Assembly (NCBI GenBank): GCA_002340515.1
Contig: DDMF01000031.1
Coordinates: 17,351-47,926, forward strand
Direction: 5' to 3'
Length of the DNA stretch: 30,576 nt
DNA from: Rhodobacteraceae bacterium UBA2553
GTDB lineage: Bacteria > Pseudomonadota > Alphaproteobacteria > Rhodobacterales > Rhodobacteraceae
A program made the translations under genes and the position numbers. This document shows positions 21,178-29,169 of this stretch, in pieces. Numbering within the stretch: position 1 is the stretch's first letter; each line of letters opens with the position of its first letter. The notes beneath the pieces are model-generated. The model was not told the DNA's origin, ran no database searches, and was given only the letters and a program-made list of their open reading frames with translations.

Positions 21178-21636
21178 ATGGAACTCGACAGCATAGATCG
21201 TCGCATCCTTAGGGTGCTGCAAAAGACTGGAAGAATCTCAAATGCGGACCTCTCGGACCGGGTAAATCTGTCGCCTTCCGCCTGTCACCGTCGGGTGCAG
21301 CGCCTTGAGGCTGAGGGGTTCATCAAAGAGTACGTGGCACTTTTGGATGCGCGCAAAATGGATTGCCCCTCGACGATCTTTGTCGAGATCACCTTGTCGG
21401 GGCAAGCGGACGAGCTTTTGGATGCGTTTGAGCGCGAAGTGGCCTTGGTGCCGGATGTGCTAGAATGCCACTTGATGGCGGGTAAATCTGATTACTTGCT
21501 TAAAGTGGTTGCGGAAGACACCGAAGACTTCGCCCGCATCCATCGTCAATATCTTGCACGCTTGCCGGGTGTGCAGGGCATGCAATCCAGCTTTGCCCTG
21601 CGCACGGTGTTTAAGACCACGGCCCTCCCGGTCTAG
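21178..21636 (+). CDS. Lrp/AsnC family regulator, probable AldR
   Basis: A 152-residue leucine-responsive-type regulator. The helix-turn-helix is at about residues 4-55 (LDSIDRRILRVLQKTGRISNADLSDRV, NLSPSACHRRVQRLEAEGFI). The RAM/ligand domain is at about 65-145 (TIFVEITLSG, VLECHLMAGKSDYLLKVVAED). Position divergent from ald, with an Lrp-like site between, suggests that it is the alanine-responsive activator AldR described in other proteobacteria. The start at 21178 has only a distant AAGGAA before it. Its stop codon shares the bases CTAG with the stop of the convergent MFS gene, and no terminator separates them. Confidence 0.92.
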   Translation: MELDSIDRRILRVLQKTGRISNADLSDRVNLSPSACHRRVQRLEAEGFIKEYVALLDARKMDCPSTIFVEITLSGQADELLDAFEREVALVPDVLECHLMAGKSDYLLKVVAEDTEDFARIHRQYLARLPGVQGMQSSFALRTVFKTTALPV

Positions 21637-22886
21637 GCGGTGCGGGCCTTCAGGGCGACTTCTTTCACCGGCAAATGCACAATCGCAGAAAATGCACCGA
21701 CACCCACGCCGATCCACCATACAAAGGTGTAATCGCCAAAGGCATCATACATCCGCCCGCCAAGCCAGACGCCCATAAAGCTGCCCAGTTGGTGGCTGAA
21801 AAAGACGATGCCATAAAGCGTCCCCATGTACCGCAACCCATAGATATGCGCGACAAGACCAGAGGTTAGCGGCACGGTTGCCAACCAAAGCGAGCCCATG
21901 GTGATCGAGAAAAGGATCACGGTGGTCGGCGTGATTGGCGTCAGAATAAAGGCCGCCGCAACAATGGTGCGCAGCGAATAAATAATCGCCAGCAGGTATT
22001 TCTTGGAATAGGTCTTGCCCAGATATCCCGCAAACAAGGTGCCGCCAATATTCGCCAGACCAATCAAGGATATTGAAATCGCCCCAAGGGCCGACGTGGT
22101 GGACACACCTAATGATGCCAGCGTGCCCGAAGGATCAATGCTGCCGCACATCTCGGTCACAAAGGCAGGGAAATGTGCGGTGATAAACGCAAGCTGATAG
22201 CCGCAGGAAAAGAACCCTAGGAAGATCAGCGAAAAACTGGGATCTCGTAATGCTTTCACAAGAATCTGGCCAAGGCTGTCTTCCAGTTCGGCCTTGCTGG
22301 CCATGTCGTCGGTTTTCATCAAAGGCAGAAGCGCAAGCACAGCAAGGATCGCCGCCGCGAAGACAATAAAGACGTTCTGCCAAGACATCATGCCCAACAG
22401 GAATTCCGCCAAGGGTGCGCCGAACACTTGGCCCGCAGATCCCGCAGCCGTGGCAATCGCCAAGGACATGGAGCGGTTTTCATCGGATGAAGCGCGGCCC
22501 ACAACGGCCAGAATCACCCCAAAGCCAGTGCCTGCAATGCCAAACCCCACGGCGATTTCCCAAAACTGATGGGCCTCGGGGCTGACAGCAAATGAGGAGG
22601 CCACCAAGCCAAGCGCATAAATCAGCGCGCCCATAATGATCGCTTTTCGATCGCCAATTTTCTCGGCGATTGCGCCAAAGATCGGCTGGCCAATGCCCCA
22701 CGCAAGGTTCTGGATCGCAATCGCCAATGAAAACTCCGCACGCGGCCAGTTAAACTCCGTCGCAATCGGGATCTGAAATACGCCAAAAGATGCCCGGATC
22801 GCAAAGTTCACAAGGATGATAAGACAGCCGGCCACAAGGACGGGGGTCAAAAGCGGCGTGCGCGCTGGGGACAGGTTCTGGGTCAT
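21633..22886 (-). CDS. MFS transporter (12 helices, substrate unknown)
   Basis: A 417-residue major facilitator superfamily permease with about twelve membrane helices. Between helices 2 and 3 the motif GAIAEKIGDRKAIIMG corresponds to the family motif A. The first helix begins PVLVAGCLIILVNFAIRASFGVFQIPI, as in monocarboxylate or oxalate-formate type members. The central loop (KTDDMASKAELEDSL) is short. Its substrate cannot be inferred; the Roseobacter literature, as I recall, has many such carriers for organic acids. The gene is divergent from zapE across 97 bases and converges with the Lrp gene with a four-base overlap of stop codons. Confidence 0.9.
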   Translation of the reverse strand: MTQNLSPARTPLLTPVLVAGCLIILVNFAIRASFGVFQIPIATEFNWPRAEFSLAIAIQNLAWGIGQPIFGAIAEKIGDRKAIIMGALIYALGLVASSFAVSPEAHQFWEIAVGFGIAGTGFGVILAVVGRASSDENRSMSLAIATAAGSAGQVFGAPLAEFLLGMMSWQNVFIVFAAAILAVLALLPLMKTDDMASKAELEDSLGQILVKALRDPSFSLIFLGFFSCGYQLAFITAHFPAFVTEMCGSIDPSGTLASLGVSTTSALGAISISLIGLANIGGTLFAGYLGKTYSKKYLLAIIYSLRTIVAAAFILTPITPTTVILFSITMGSLWLATVPLTSGLVAHIYGLRYMGTLYGIVFFSHQLGSFMGVWLGGRMYDAFGDYTFVWWIGVGVGAFSAIVHLPVKEVALKARTA

Positions 22887-22983
22887 TTGGTTAACATCGC
22901 AAAATTGTCCGCGCGGTCAATTCTTTGTTTTTGATGTCACAGTTCACCTTTCCTTATCTGACGCGGCGTTTTATGCATTTCAC

Positions 22984-24078
22984 ATGAGCAGTTTGTCAGA
23001 GATTTATAAGGATCTGGTCCAAAAGGGCACGATCTCCCCCGACCCCGCGCAGGTGGCTGTGTTGCCCGCGTTAGAAGATATCCGTTGCCATCTAGAGGCG
23101 ATGCCGCCGCGAAAACGGGGCATTCTGGGCGGGCTTTTTCATAAACCCGCAGAGGTGCCGCAGGGGCTGTATCTTTGGGGTGGCGTTGGGCGCGGTAAGT
23201 CCTGGTTGATGGATCTGTTTGTCGAAAACCTGAACATCCCCGGCAAACGCCGTGTGCATTTTCATGCGTTTATGCAAGAGGTGCACGAAGGCATGAATGC
23301 CGCGCGCAAAACCGGTGTGGGTGACCCCCTTGGTCCGGTGGCCGAGAAGATTGCCGCAGATGTGCGCTTGTTTGCGTTTGACGAAATGCAGATCACCGAC
23401 ATCACCGATGCGATGATTGTTGGGCGGTTGTTTGAAAAACTGTTTGAGGCCGGCGTTGTGGTCGTGACCACCTCAAACCGTCACCCGGATGAGCTCTATA
23501 AACATGGTCTGAACCGCCAATTGTTCCTGCCCTTCATTGCGATCCTCAAAGACGAGATGGTGGTGCATGAGCTGGTCAGTCCAAATGATTATCGCCAAGA
23601 TCGTTTGGCCGGGGGGCAGGTCTATTTCACCCCTGCCAATTCAGAGGCACGCGCGGAAATAGACACGATCTGGACTGACCTTTCGGGCGGTGCCGCCGAG
23701 CCACTCACCCTGACCATCAAAGGGCGAGAGGTGGTCATTCCTGCGTTTCGCAACGGGGCCGGGCGCGCGCGCTTTCATGACCTGTGTGGTGCTATGCTTG
23801 GGCCAGGGGATTACCTTGCTATCGCATCTGCGCTTAAGGTTTTGGTGTTCGAAGACATCCCGCGCTTGTCACGCAACAATTTCAACGAAGCCAAGCGATT
23901 TGTGACGCTGATTGATGCGCTTTACGAGGCTAAGGTCCGCCTGATTGCCTCTGCCGCCGCCCAGCCTGAAATGCTTTATGTCGAGGGTGAAGGATCGTTT
24001 GAATTTGAACGTACCGCCAGCCGCTTGCGCGAGATGCAAGACAAGGATTGGGGCAAGGACCAAGGAGAATGGCCATGA
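22984..24078 (+). CDS. zapE: Cell division AFG1-like ATPase ZapE
   Basis: A 364-residue AAA-type ATPase of the AFG1/ZapE family. Walker A is at residues 66-73 (GGVGRGKS), Walker B at 129-134 (LFAFDE, followed by MQITDI). TSNRHPDELYKHGLNRQLFLPF is the typical family segment near 220-242, and DIPRLSRNNFNEAKRFVTLIDALYE is the C-terminal one. In E. coli ZapE binds FtsZ and is needed for constriction under stress; the mitochondrial homologue handles respiratory proteins. The start at 22984 (MSSLSEIYKDL) agrees with the family; the longer frame from 22816 overlaps the divergent gene. The stop overlaps the next gene's start by four bases. Confidence 0.95.
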   Translation: MSSLSEIYKDLVQKGTISPDPAQVAVLPALEDIRCHLEAMPPRKRGILGGLFHKPAEVPQGLYLWGGVGRGKSWLMDLFVENLNIPGKRRVHFHAFMQEVHEGMNAARKTGVGDPLGPVAEKIAADVRLFAFDEMQITDITDAMIVGRLFEKLFEAGVVVVTTSNRHPDELYKHGLNRQLFLPFIAILKDEMVVHELVSPNDYRQDRLAGGQVYFTPANSEARAEIDTIWTDLSGGAAEPLTLTIKGREVVIPAFRNGAGRARFHDLCGAMLGPGDYLAIASALKVLVFEDIPRLSRNNFNEAKRFVTLIDALYEAKVRLIASAAAQPEMLYVEGEGSFEFERTASRLREMQDKDWGKDQGEWP

Positions 24079-24974
24079 TTCTGCGTGATCACCCCCGCCC
24101 TTGGCAGTTGTTTTTCGTCATTCGTGGGTCTGTGGTCCCGCGCATTGCTCCGAATATTCTCTTCACTGCGGTTTGGGCGATTGGCATTCTCATCCTTGAT
24201 CGTTTCGTGATGCCAATGCCGCGCCTTTCAATCCCGGCAATGGGGGTGTTTGGCTTGGCCCTTTCGCTTTTCCTCGGGTTTCGCAACAACGCCGCCTATG
24301 ACCGCTGGTGGGAAGGTCGCAAGATCTGGGGTGGGATGGTGTCTGACGTACGCAGTTTTGCCCAAGAGCTGGAGATCTTTGGCGCAGATGAAGGGGATCG
24401 CTCCTTTGTGCTTGGCCATATCCTTGCGTTCCACCACCTGCACCGTCGGCAATTGCGAGGCGATAATGTGGAGGCTGATGTTGCGCGTTGGGTGGGTGAT
24501 GAGGCCCCAAAACTGCTTGCTGCTGACGGGCCGGATGCTGCGTTGCGCGCAGTTTCAACACGTCTGGCGGTGATGCGCTCTGAGGGTCGCATTGACGGAC
24601 ATGGTGCGCGGCAACTTTCCACGCGGCTTTCCCGGTTTGCAGGGGCTCAGGCCGGAAACGAGCGCCTGTCCACAACCCCGCTTCCATTTGTCTATTCTCT
24701 TTTGGTACGGCGCACGACGTACCTTTACTGCCTTCTTCTTCCGTTTGGATTGCTCGATTGCGCTGGGTGGTTCGAACCCCTGATCGCAGCCATCGTCGCC
24801 TATGTTTTCTTCGGCCTGTCGGAAGTCACGCACGAGCTTGAGCGCCCCTTTGCGGATGAGCCTAACGCCCTACCGCTATTCGCGCTGTGCCGGGTGATGG
24901 AACGGTCTGTCTGCGCGTCATTGGGATGGGATGTACCTGACCCAGTTGCGCCCAAAAATGGTGTCTTGTCTTAA
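24075..24974 (+). CDS. Bestrophin-like membrane protein (YneE/UPF0187 family)
   Basis: A 299-residue protein of the bacterial bestrophin-like family. Features are an N-terminal segment with two membrane helices (APNILFTAVWAIGILILDRF, AMGVFGLALSLFLGFRNNAAYDRWWEGRKIWGG), the latter with the family signature RNNAAYDRWWEGR at about 75-87, and a C-terminal pair of helices ending in GLSEVTHELERPFADEPNALPL. Homologues form pentameric anion or sodium channels. The ATG at 24075 is seven bases after AAGGAG (24062-24067) and overlaps the zapE stop (ATGA), so the two genes are translationally coupled. Confidence 0.92.
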   Translation: MILRDHPRPWQLFFVIRGSVVPRIAPNILFTAVWAIGILILDRFVMPMPRLSIPAMGVFGLALSLFLGFRNNAAYDRWWEGRKIWGGMVSDVRSFAQELEIFGADEGDRSFVLGHILAFHHLHRRQLRGDNVEADVARWVGDEAPKLLAADGPDAALRAVSTRLAVMRSEGRIDGHGARQLSTRLSRFAGAQAGNERLSTTPLPFVYSLLVRRTTYLYCLLLPFGLLDCAGWFEPLIAAIVAYVFFGLSEVTHELERPFADEPNALPLFALCRVMERSVCASLGWDVPDPVAPKNGVLS

Positions 24975-25094
24975 CGGACCAGCCAAGTTCGTGGGCCAAA
25001 AAAGTGGGGCCACTCGAAAGTGACCCCTGGGTCGGTATTCCACACTGCTCGATAGGCTTCCGACCGTATACTTTGTGCACCCTGTTTGGCACCA

Positions 25095-25895
25095 TCAGGC
25101 GTCTGACAAGGCCGGGATGCTAAGGCGCTGCCCCACACGGATCTGATCCGGACTCGGCAACAGGCGCCGATTGGCTTCGTAAATTTGGCTAAACATGGCT
25201 GCGTCGCCGTAAAACTTATGGGCGATGGCCCCAAGGCTGTCGCCGCGTTGCACGGTGTAAAACCGGTATTGCACGGTTTCACCAGCCTGCTGGACCACCC
25301 GCACTTCGACACCAGCACCACCGGCAATCACATCGTCACTTGGCGCTTCGGCGGTTTCCCCTGCTGCGGCACGGGCCAGTTGGGCAATCATCGTGGCCTT
25401 GTCCACTTCGCCTTCGGCCGTGCGCAAAGATTTCGGCACCTCAATCAAGCCGCGATCAATGGCCACGCTTAGCAATGCGCGGATTTCATCATCAGATTGC
25501 CCATTGCCCAAAGGGCTGGTCTGGCTGATTTCCGCTGCGCTATCGGCGATCGGCGCAATGCCCAATCCGGCCAAAACAGAAGACGTCATGGCGCGCAATT
25601 GGTCCTGATCCGCGTTTGTGCTTGGTGCTGGGTCACTGCGTTTCACTCCAAGCCCGACGAGAACAGAATTGGTCATGTTCAGCAGATCGGGGTTTGATGT
25701 GGCCTGTTGCGGCGCGGGTGCGCTGACAGTTGCGGAGACATTGGATACATTGGTGATCGGTTCCGCCATCTCAGCCGGGGCAGTTTGTGGGACAGCTGGC
25801 AAAGCAGCGCTTTCACCCGTCTTGCCCGGCTGCAAAAAGAGCAAGCCTGCAACGGCAATTGAAAAGCCCCCGGCGATGATCATGTATTTGTACAT
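25095..25895 (-). CDS. Membrane-anchored LysM domain protein
   Basis: A 266-residue protein with an N-terminal signal anchor (MYKYMIIAGGFSIAVAGLLF), a low-complexity Ala/Pro/Thr region to about residue 65 and a C-terminal LysM domain at about 211-262 (YTVQRGDSLGAIAHKFYGDA, then QIRVGQRLSIP). LysM binds peptidoglycan, so the protein probably sits in the periplasm against the wall. The middle region holds two clear copies of a short repeat (MTNSVLVGLGV and MTSSVLAGLGI) and a weaker third (ALLSVAIDRGLI). A TTG start at 25913, overlapping the stop of the rhodanese gene, is an alternative that adds six residues. It follows that gene directly and is likely cotranscribed. Confidence 0.85.
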   Translation of the reverse strand: MYKYMIIAGGFSIAVAGLLFLQPGKTGESAALPAVPQTAPAEMAEPITNVSNVSATVSAPAPQQATSNPDLLNMTNSVLVGLGVKRSDPAPSTNADQDQLRAMTSSVLAGLGIAPIADSAAEISQTSPLGNGQSDDEIRALLSVAIDRGLIEVPKSLRTAEGEVDKATMIAQLARAAAGETAEAPSDDVIAGGAGVEVRVVQQAGETVQYRFYTVQRGDSLGAIAHKFYGDAAMFSQIYEANRRLLPSPDQIRVGQRLSIPALSDA

Positions 25896-25909
25896 TGTGC
25901 GATCTTCAA

Positions 25910-26539
25910 TCAATTGTTCGCCCCCGTTATGGTCAAACCCAACAACTTCCAGACTTGGATGCCGCCGCGATAATATTTAATTTTGTCAGCCGGATAACCG
26001 GCATCTAGCAATCCACGAATGGCACGGGGGCTTTGGTCACACCAAGGCCCATTGCAAAAAAGAAGAAGGTCGGTGGCCGCCGCAAAGGTCCAGCTTTCGC
26101 CGTTTTGCACCCCGCCAAATGCACGCAAAATCTCATTGCGATAGGGGTTCCTGGGTTCAAGCGTTTCCGACGGCACATTCAATGCCCCGGGGATGGAACC
26201 TTTGGAAAACCATTCTGGTGTGCGGGTGTCCAAAAGTAGCCCGGTGCCAGACGACACGGTCGTTTTCAGAAAGTCGATAACTTCTAACTCGCCAACCGTA
26301 GCAACGCCGTCTGCGGCGCTGATGGGTGTCACGCAAAACGGCGGGCACGCGCGCGAGGTTTTTGAAAACTCGGGATCAATAAGGTGGGTGGGGTCCTGGT
26401 TCCGTTGGATAGTGACGGTTTGCCCCTTTATCGGGAAACTTGTTTCCGTCATATCCGCCGTGATATTTACGCTTTGAGCGTAGATCGGCGCACTTGTGAT
26501 CACAAGCGCCAAAGCGGCGCTTTTTAACACACGAACCAT
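25910..26539 (-). CDS. Periplasmic rhodanese-like protein
   Basis: A 209-residue exported protein. Residues 1-21 are a signal peptide ending IYA. The rhodanese-like domain runs from about 75 to 203: LLLDTRTPEWFSKGSIPGALNVP (the CH2A-like segment), the cysteine loop LLLFCNGPWCDQSPRAI with Cys162 at the active-site position and Cys167 just after, and YYRGGIQVWKLLGL. A second cysteine pair CPPFC is at 65-69. Four cysteines in a periplasmic protein may be redox-active. The start at 26539 has a G-rich site GGGGGG upstream; the extension to 26614 is unlikely. It lies upstream of the LysM gene with about 15 bases between. Sulfur substrate unknown. Confidence 0.87.
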   Translation of the reverse strand: MVRVLKSAALALVITSAPIYAQSVNITADMTETSFPIKGQTVTIQRNQDPTHLIDPEFSKTSRACPPFCVTPISAADGVATVGELEVIDFLKTTVSSGTGLLLDTRTPEWFSKGSIPGALNVPSETLEPRNPYRNEILRAFGGVQNGESWTFAAATDLLLFCNGPWCDQSPRAIRGLLDAGYPADKIKYYRGGIQVWKLLGLTITGANN

Positions 26540-26812
26540 GAGACCCCCCAGTCTTCTGTACTGCTCGACAGGCCTGTTCGCTAAGTGAACTATTATGCCC
26601 ATAGAATGGTCCATATATAGAGTTTAACAGGGTAACTCGTCAATATTATGGGGTGCATTCAAAATATGCTCTGCTCAAGGGCGAAAAACTGAGTCGTTTC
26701 AGTGGGATGAGTCGCAAAGCTCATTTGTCATTGAATCAAAACGAAAAATTATTTTGTGATCACGAAAGCGTAAAAAGTGCTTTTCCGTACTTTCGTGATG
26801 ATTTTGATGCGG
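26540..26812. other. AT-rich 273-base intergenic region
   Basis: No supported gene. It holds a likely promoter area for the rhodanese gene and, near the folC end, a long hairpin (26759-26799). A plus-strand frame starting at 26653 is rejected, because its last third is antisense to folC and it has no ribosome binding site. Confidence 0.6.
26759..26799 (-). terminator. Long hairpin just downstream of folC, possible terminator
   Basis: ATCACGAAAG (26759-26768) pairs perfectly with CTTTCGTGAT (26790-26799). A second inner stem forms after a small bulge. It lies 14 bases after the folC stop. On the minus strand it is followed by CACAAAATAATTTTT, so the T-tract is displaced, which makes an intrinsic terminator uncertain. 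Confidence 0.5.
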
Positions 26813-28087
26813 TCATCCGTTCCGTTTCAATACATCACCCGCGAGATAAAGCGACCCGCAAATCAGGATGCGGCAGGTTGGATCGGCCGCGATGATCTGA
26901 GAAATTGCGACCATCACGTTTTCGGCGGTGCGGGATATTAACCCAACCTTTGTTGCCTCTTCGGCGGTGACCTCTGCGGGCAGGGTGTTGGCCTCGCCGG
27001 GAATGGAGACGGCGGTCAGGCTGTCGGCGACACCTGCGAGTGGGCGTAGGTATCCTGCGATGTCTTTGGTATTGAGCATGCCGCAGATCAGATGTGTGGG
27101 GCGTTTCGGCAGATCGCCAAGCACTTTGGCCAATGTTTCCCCAGCCGCGGGGTTGTGCCCGCCGTCCAGCCAAAGATCCGCGCCAGCTGCCGCATCAATA
27201 AGGGGGCCGTGTTTCAAGCGTTGCATTCGCGCGGCCCAGGTGACGTTGGTCATGGCGGCCTCGCAGGCGGCCTCGTCAAAACCCAGAACGCGCAGAGAGG
27301 CGATCGCGGCCCCGGCGTTTTCAATCTGATGCGGGCCAATCAAGGCGGGTAGGGGCAAGTCCAGAAGCCCATTTTCATCTTGGAAAACCAAACGACCGCG
27401 CTCTTCCCACATGTGCCAGTGTTGGCCGTGGACAAAAAGCGGACAGCCGAGGCGGGCGGCTTTTGCTTCGATCACCTCAAGCGCCTCATCAGGTTGTGGG
27501 CCAACAACGCAAGGCACGCCGCGTTTCAAAATGCCCGCTTTTTCGCCGGCGATTGCCGTCAGCGTGTCGCCCAGATACTGTGTGTGGTCGATGGAAATCG
27601 GGGTCAACACGGTCAGGGCAGGTGCCTCAACCACATTTGTGGCATCCAATCGCCCGCCCAGCCCAGTTTCCAGCAGCGTGTAATCTGCGGGGGTTTCAGC
27701 AAAAGCCATCAGCCCCGCCACGGTGGTGATCTCAAAATAGGTGATATTCTCACCGTTGTTCTTTGCATAGCAGCGGTCGAGCAGTTCGGTCAGTTCCTCC
27801 TCGGAGATTAACTCCCCCGCCAGCATGATACGTTCGTGAAAGCGTGCCAGATGCGGCGAGGTATAGGCGTGAACGTGTTTGCCCGCCCCCTCAAGCCCCG
27901 CGCGGATCATCGCTTGTGTGGACCCTTTGCCGTTGGTGCCAGCAAGGTGAATGACCGGCGGCAGATTTTCTTGCGGATTGCCCACGGCCTTCAGCAAACG
28001 CCACACACGGTCCAGCGTCAGGTCAATGATCTTTGGGTGCAGGGCCATCATGCGATCAAGGATGAGGTCAGAACTGGGCGTGGTCAT
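26813..28087 (-). CDS. folC: Bifunctional folylpolyglutamate/dihydrofolate synthase
   Basis: A 424-residue Mur-ligase-type enzyme that adds glutamate to folates, and in bacteria often also to dihydropteroate to form dihydrofolate. The ATP loop GTNGKGS is at residues 50-56 in IHLAGTNGKGSTQAMI, followed by SPHLARFHERIMLAGELISEEEL, TYFEITTVAGLMAF, ETGLGGRLDATNVV, ISIDHTQYLGDTLTAIAGEKAGI and the C-terminal-domain entry DLWLDGGHNPAAG. The start at 28087 (MTTPSSDLIL) is chosen because the upstream extension to 28336 runs into accD. It is the last gene of the accD-folC unit, the usual order in proteobacteria. Confidence 0.96.
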   Translation of the reverse strand: MTTPSSDLILDRMMALHPKIIDLTLDRVWRLLKAVGNPQENLPPVIHLAGTNGKGSTQAMIRAGLEGAGKHVHAYTSPHLARFHERIMLAGELISEEELTELLDRCYAKNNGENITYFEITTVAGLMAFAETPADYTLLETGLGGRLDATNVVEAPALTVLTPISIDHTQYLGDTLTAIAGEKAGILKRGVPCVVGPQPDEALEVIEAKAARLGCPLFVHGQHWHMWEERGRLVFQDENGLLDLPLPALIGPHQIENAGAAIASLRVLGFDEAACEAAMTNVTWAARMQRLKHGPLIDAAAGADLWLDGGHNPAAGETLAKVLGDLPKRPTHLICGMLNTKDIAGYLRPLAGVADSLTAVSIPGEANTLPAEVTAEEATKVGLISRTAENVMVAISQIIAADPTCRILICGSLYLAGDVLKRNG

Positions 28088-28120
28088 GGCGGGATCTCGT
28101 GTTGAATGGGTCTGAATGTG

Positions 28121-28149
28121 AAAAGGGGCCACCCTTTCGGTTTGGCCCC
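28121..28149 (-). terminator. Terminator-like hairpin between accD and folC
   Basis: On the minus strand the hairpin has stem GGGGCCA/TGGCCCC (28149-28143 with 28131-28125) and is followed by TTTT (28124-28121). It lies in the 124-base gap, 34 bases before the folC start codon, and could attenuate readthrough into folC. Confidence 0.55.
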
Positions 28150-28211
28150 ATTTGGCCCGAAATTCTGCGGGCTTGTGTGGTGAATTGCGACCAATACGTC
28201 GCTGGATGCGC

Positions 28212-29144
28212 TTAGGCGTTATCCGCTTCTGCGTCTTTAGGGGCTTCAATCGCAGGCACGTCCTCGGGCTTGGGTAAATCTCCTTTGATCGCCGGGCCAA
28301 GACCGGTGAGCATACGTAGGATGGTGACCAGCTCATCTTTCATCTTGCCGCGATGGGTCACACGATCAAGCATGCCGTGGTCCAGCAAATATTCGGCGCG
28401 TTGGAACCCTTCGGGCAGTTTCTCGCGGATGGTCTGCTCAATCACACGCGGACCCGCAAAACAGATCAGGGCGTTCGGCTCTGCGATATGCACGTCGCCC
28501 AGCATGGCATAGGATGCGGTCACACCACCGGTGGTGGGGTGGGTGAGCACAACGATATAAGGAAGACCCGCTTCTTTCAGCATCTGCACCGCAACCGTCG
28601 TGCGCGGCATTTGCATCAGGGACAGGATCCCCTCTTGCATACGGGCGCCACCCGCGGCGGAGAAAAGAACAAGCGGGCGTTTGGCGGCGACAGCACGTTC
28701 GGCGGCGGCGATGATTGCGTTGCCCACATACATGCCCATGGATCCGCCCATAAAGCTGAAATCCTGTGCGGCGGCAACGATCGGCGTGCGGCCAATTTCG
28801 CCTTCGGCCACCAGCATCGCTTCCATTTCACCGGTCGCTTTGCGCGCGCTTTTCATGCGCTCAGGGTATTTTTTCTGATCCTTAAAGGTCAGCGGGTCGT
28901 CAACGGGGGCAGGCACAGCCACCTCGGTGAAAATGCCCCCATCAAACAGCCCAATGAAACGATCACGCGGGGTGATGGCCATATGGTGATCGCAATTGGT
29001 GCAAACGTTCAGATTGTCGGCCAGTTCCCGGTGGAACAGCATGGTGCCGCATTCTTTACATTTGGTCCAAAGGTTCTCAGGCACCTCGCGGCGTGAAAAC
29101 AGCGAGTTGATCCGCGGACGGACATAGTTCGAGATCCAGTTCAT
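28212..29144 (-). CDS. accD: Acetyl-CoA carboxylase carboxyltransferase beta subunit
   Basis: A 310-residue beta subunit that, with AccA, transfers carboxyl from biotin to acetyl-CoA to form malonyl-CoA for fatty acid synthesis. The zinc ribbon is complete: Cys29, Cys32, Cys48 and Cys51 in KCKECGTMLFHRELADNL followed by NVCTNC. The crotonase-type core has DFSFMGGSMGMYVGNAI, LVLFSAAGGARMQEGILSLMQM and YIVVLTHPTTGGVTASYAMLGD. The C-terminus is short, acidic and Pro-rich. ATG at 29144 is chosen; an in-frame GTG precedes it at 29147, and GAGG lies eight bases upstream. The CPBP protease gene ends 25 bases upstream, so all three genes may form one transcript. Confidence 0.97.
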   Translation of the reverse strand: MNWISNYVRPRINSLFSRREVPENLWTKCKECGTMLFHRELADNLNVCTNCDHHMAITPRDRFIGLFDGGIFTEVAVPAPVDDPLTFKDQKKYPERMKSARKATGEMEAMLVAEGEIGRTPIVAAAQDFSFMGGSMGMYVGNAIIAAAERAVAAKRPLVLFSAAGGARMQEGILSLMQMPRTTVAVQMLKEAGLPYIVVLTHPTTGGVTASYAMLGDVHIAEPNALICFAGPRVIEQTIREKLPEGFQRAEYLLDHGMLDRVTHRGKMKDELVTILRMLTGLGPAIKGDLPKPEDVPAIEAPKDAEADNA

Positions 29145-29169
29145 CACCTAATCCTCTAACGGTTTCGCC

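Noticed and set aside
25030..25065. GGTCGG/CCGACC inverted repeat between the bestrophin-like and LysM genes
   Set aside because: Only six pairs around a 24-base loop and no T-tract; not convincing as a terminator.
26653..26895. Plus-strand 80-codon frame next to folC
   Set aside because: It has no ribosome binding site and its end is antisense to folC.
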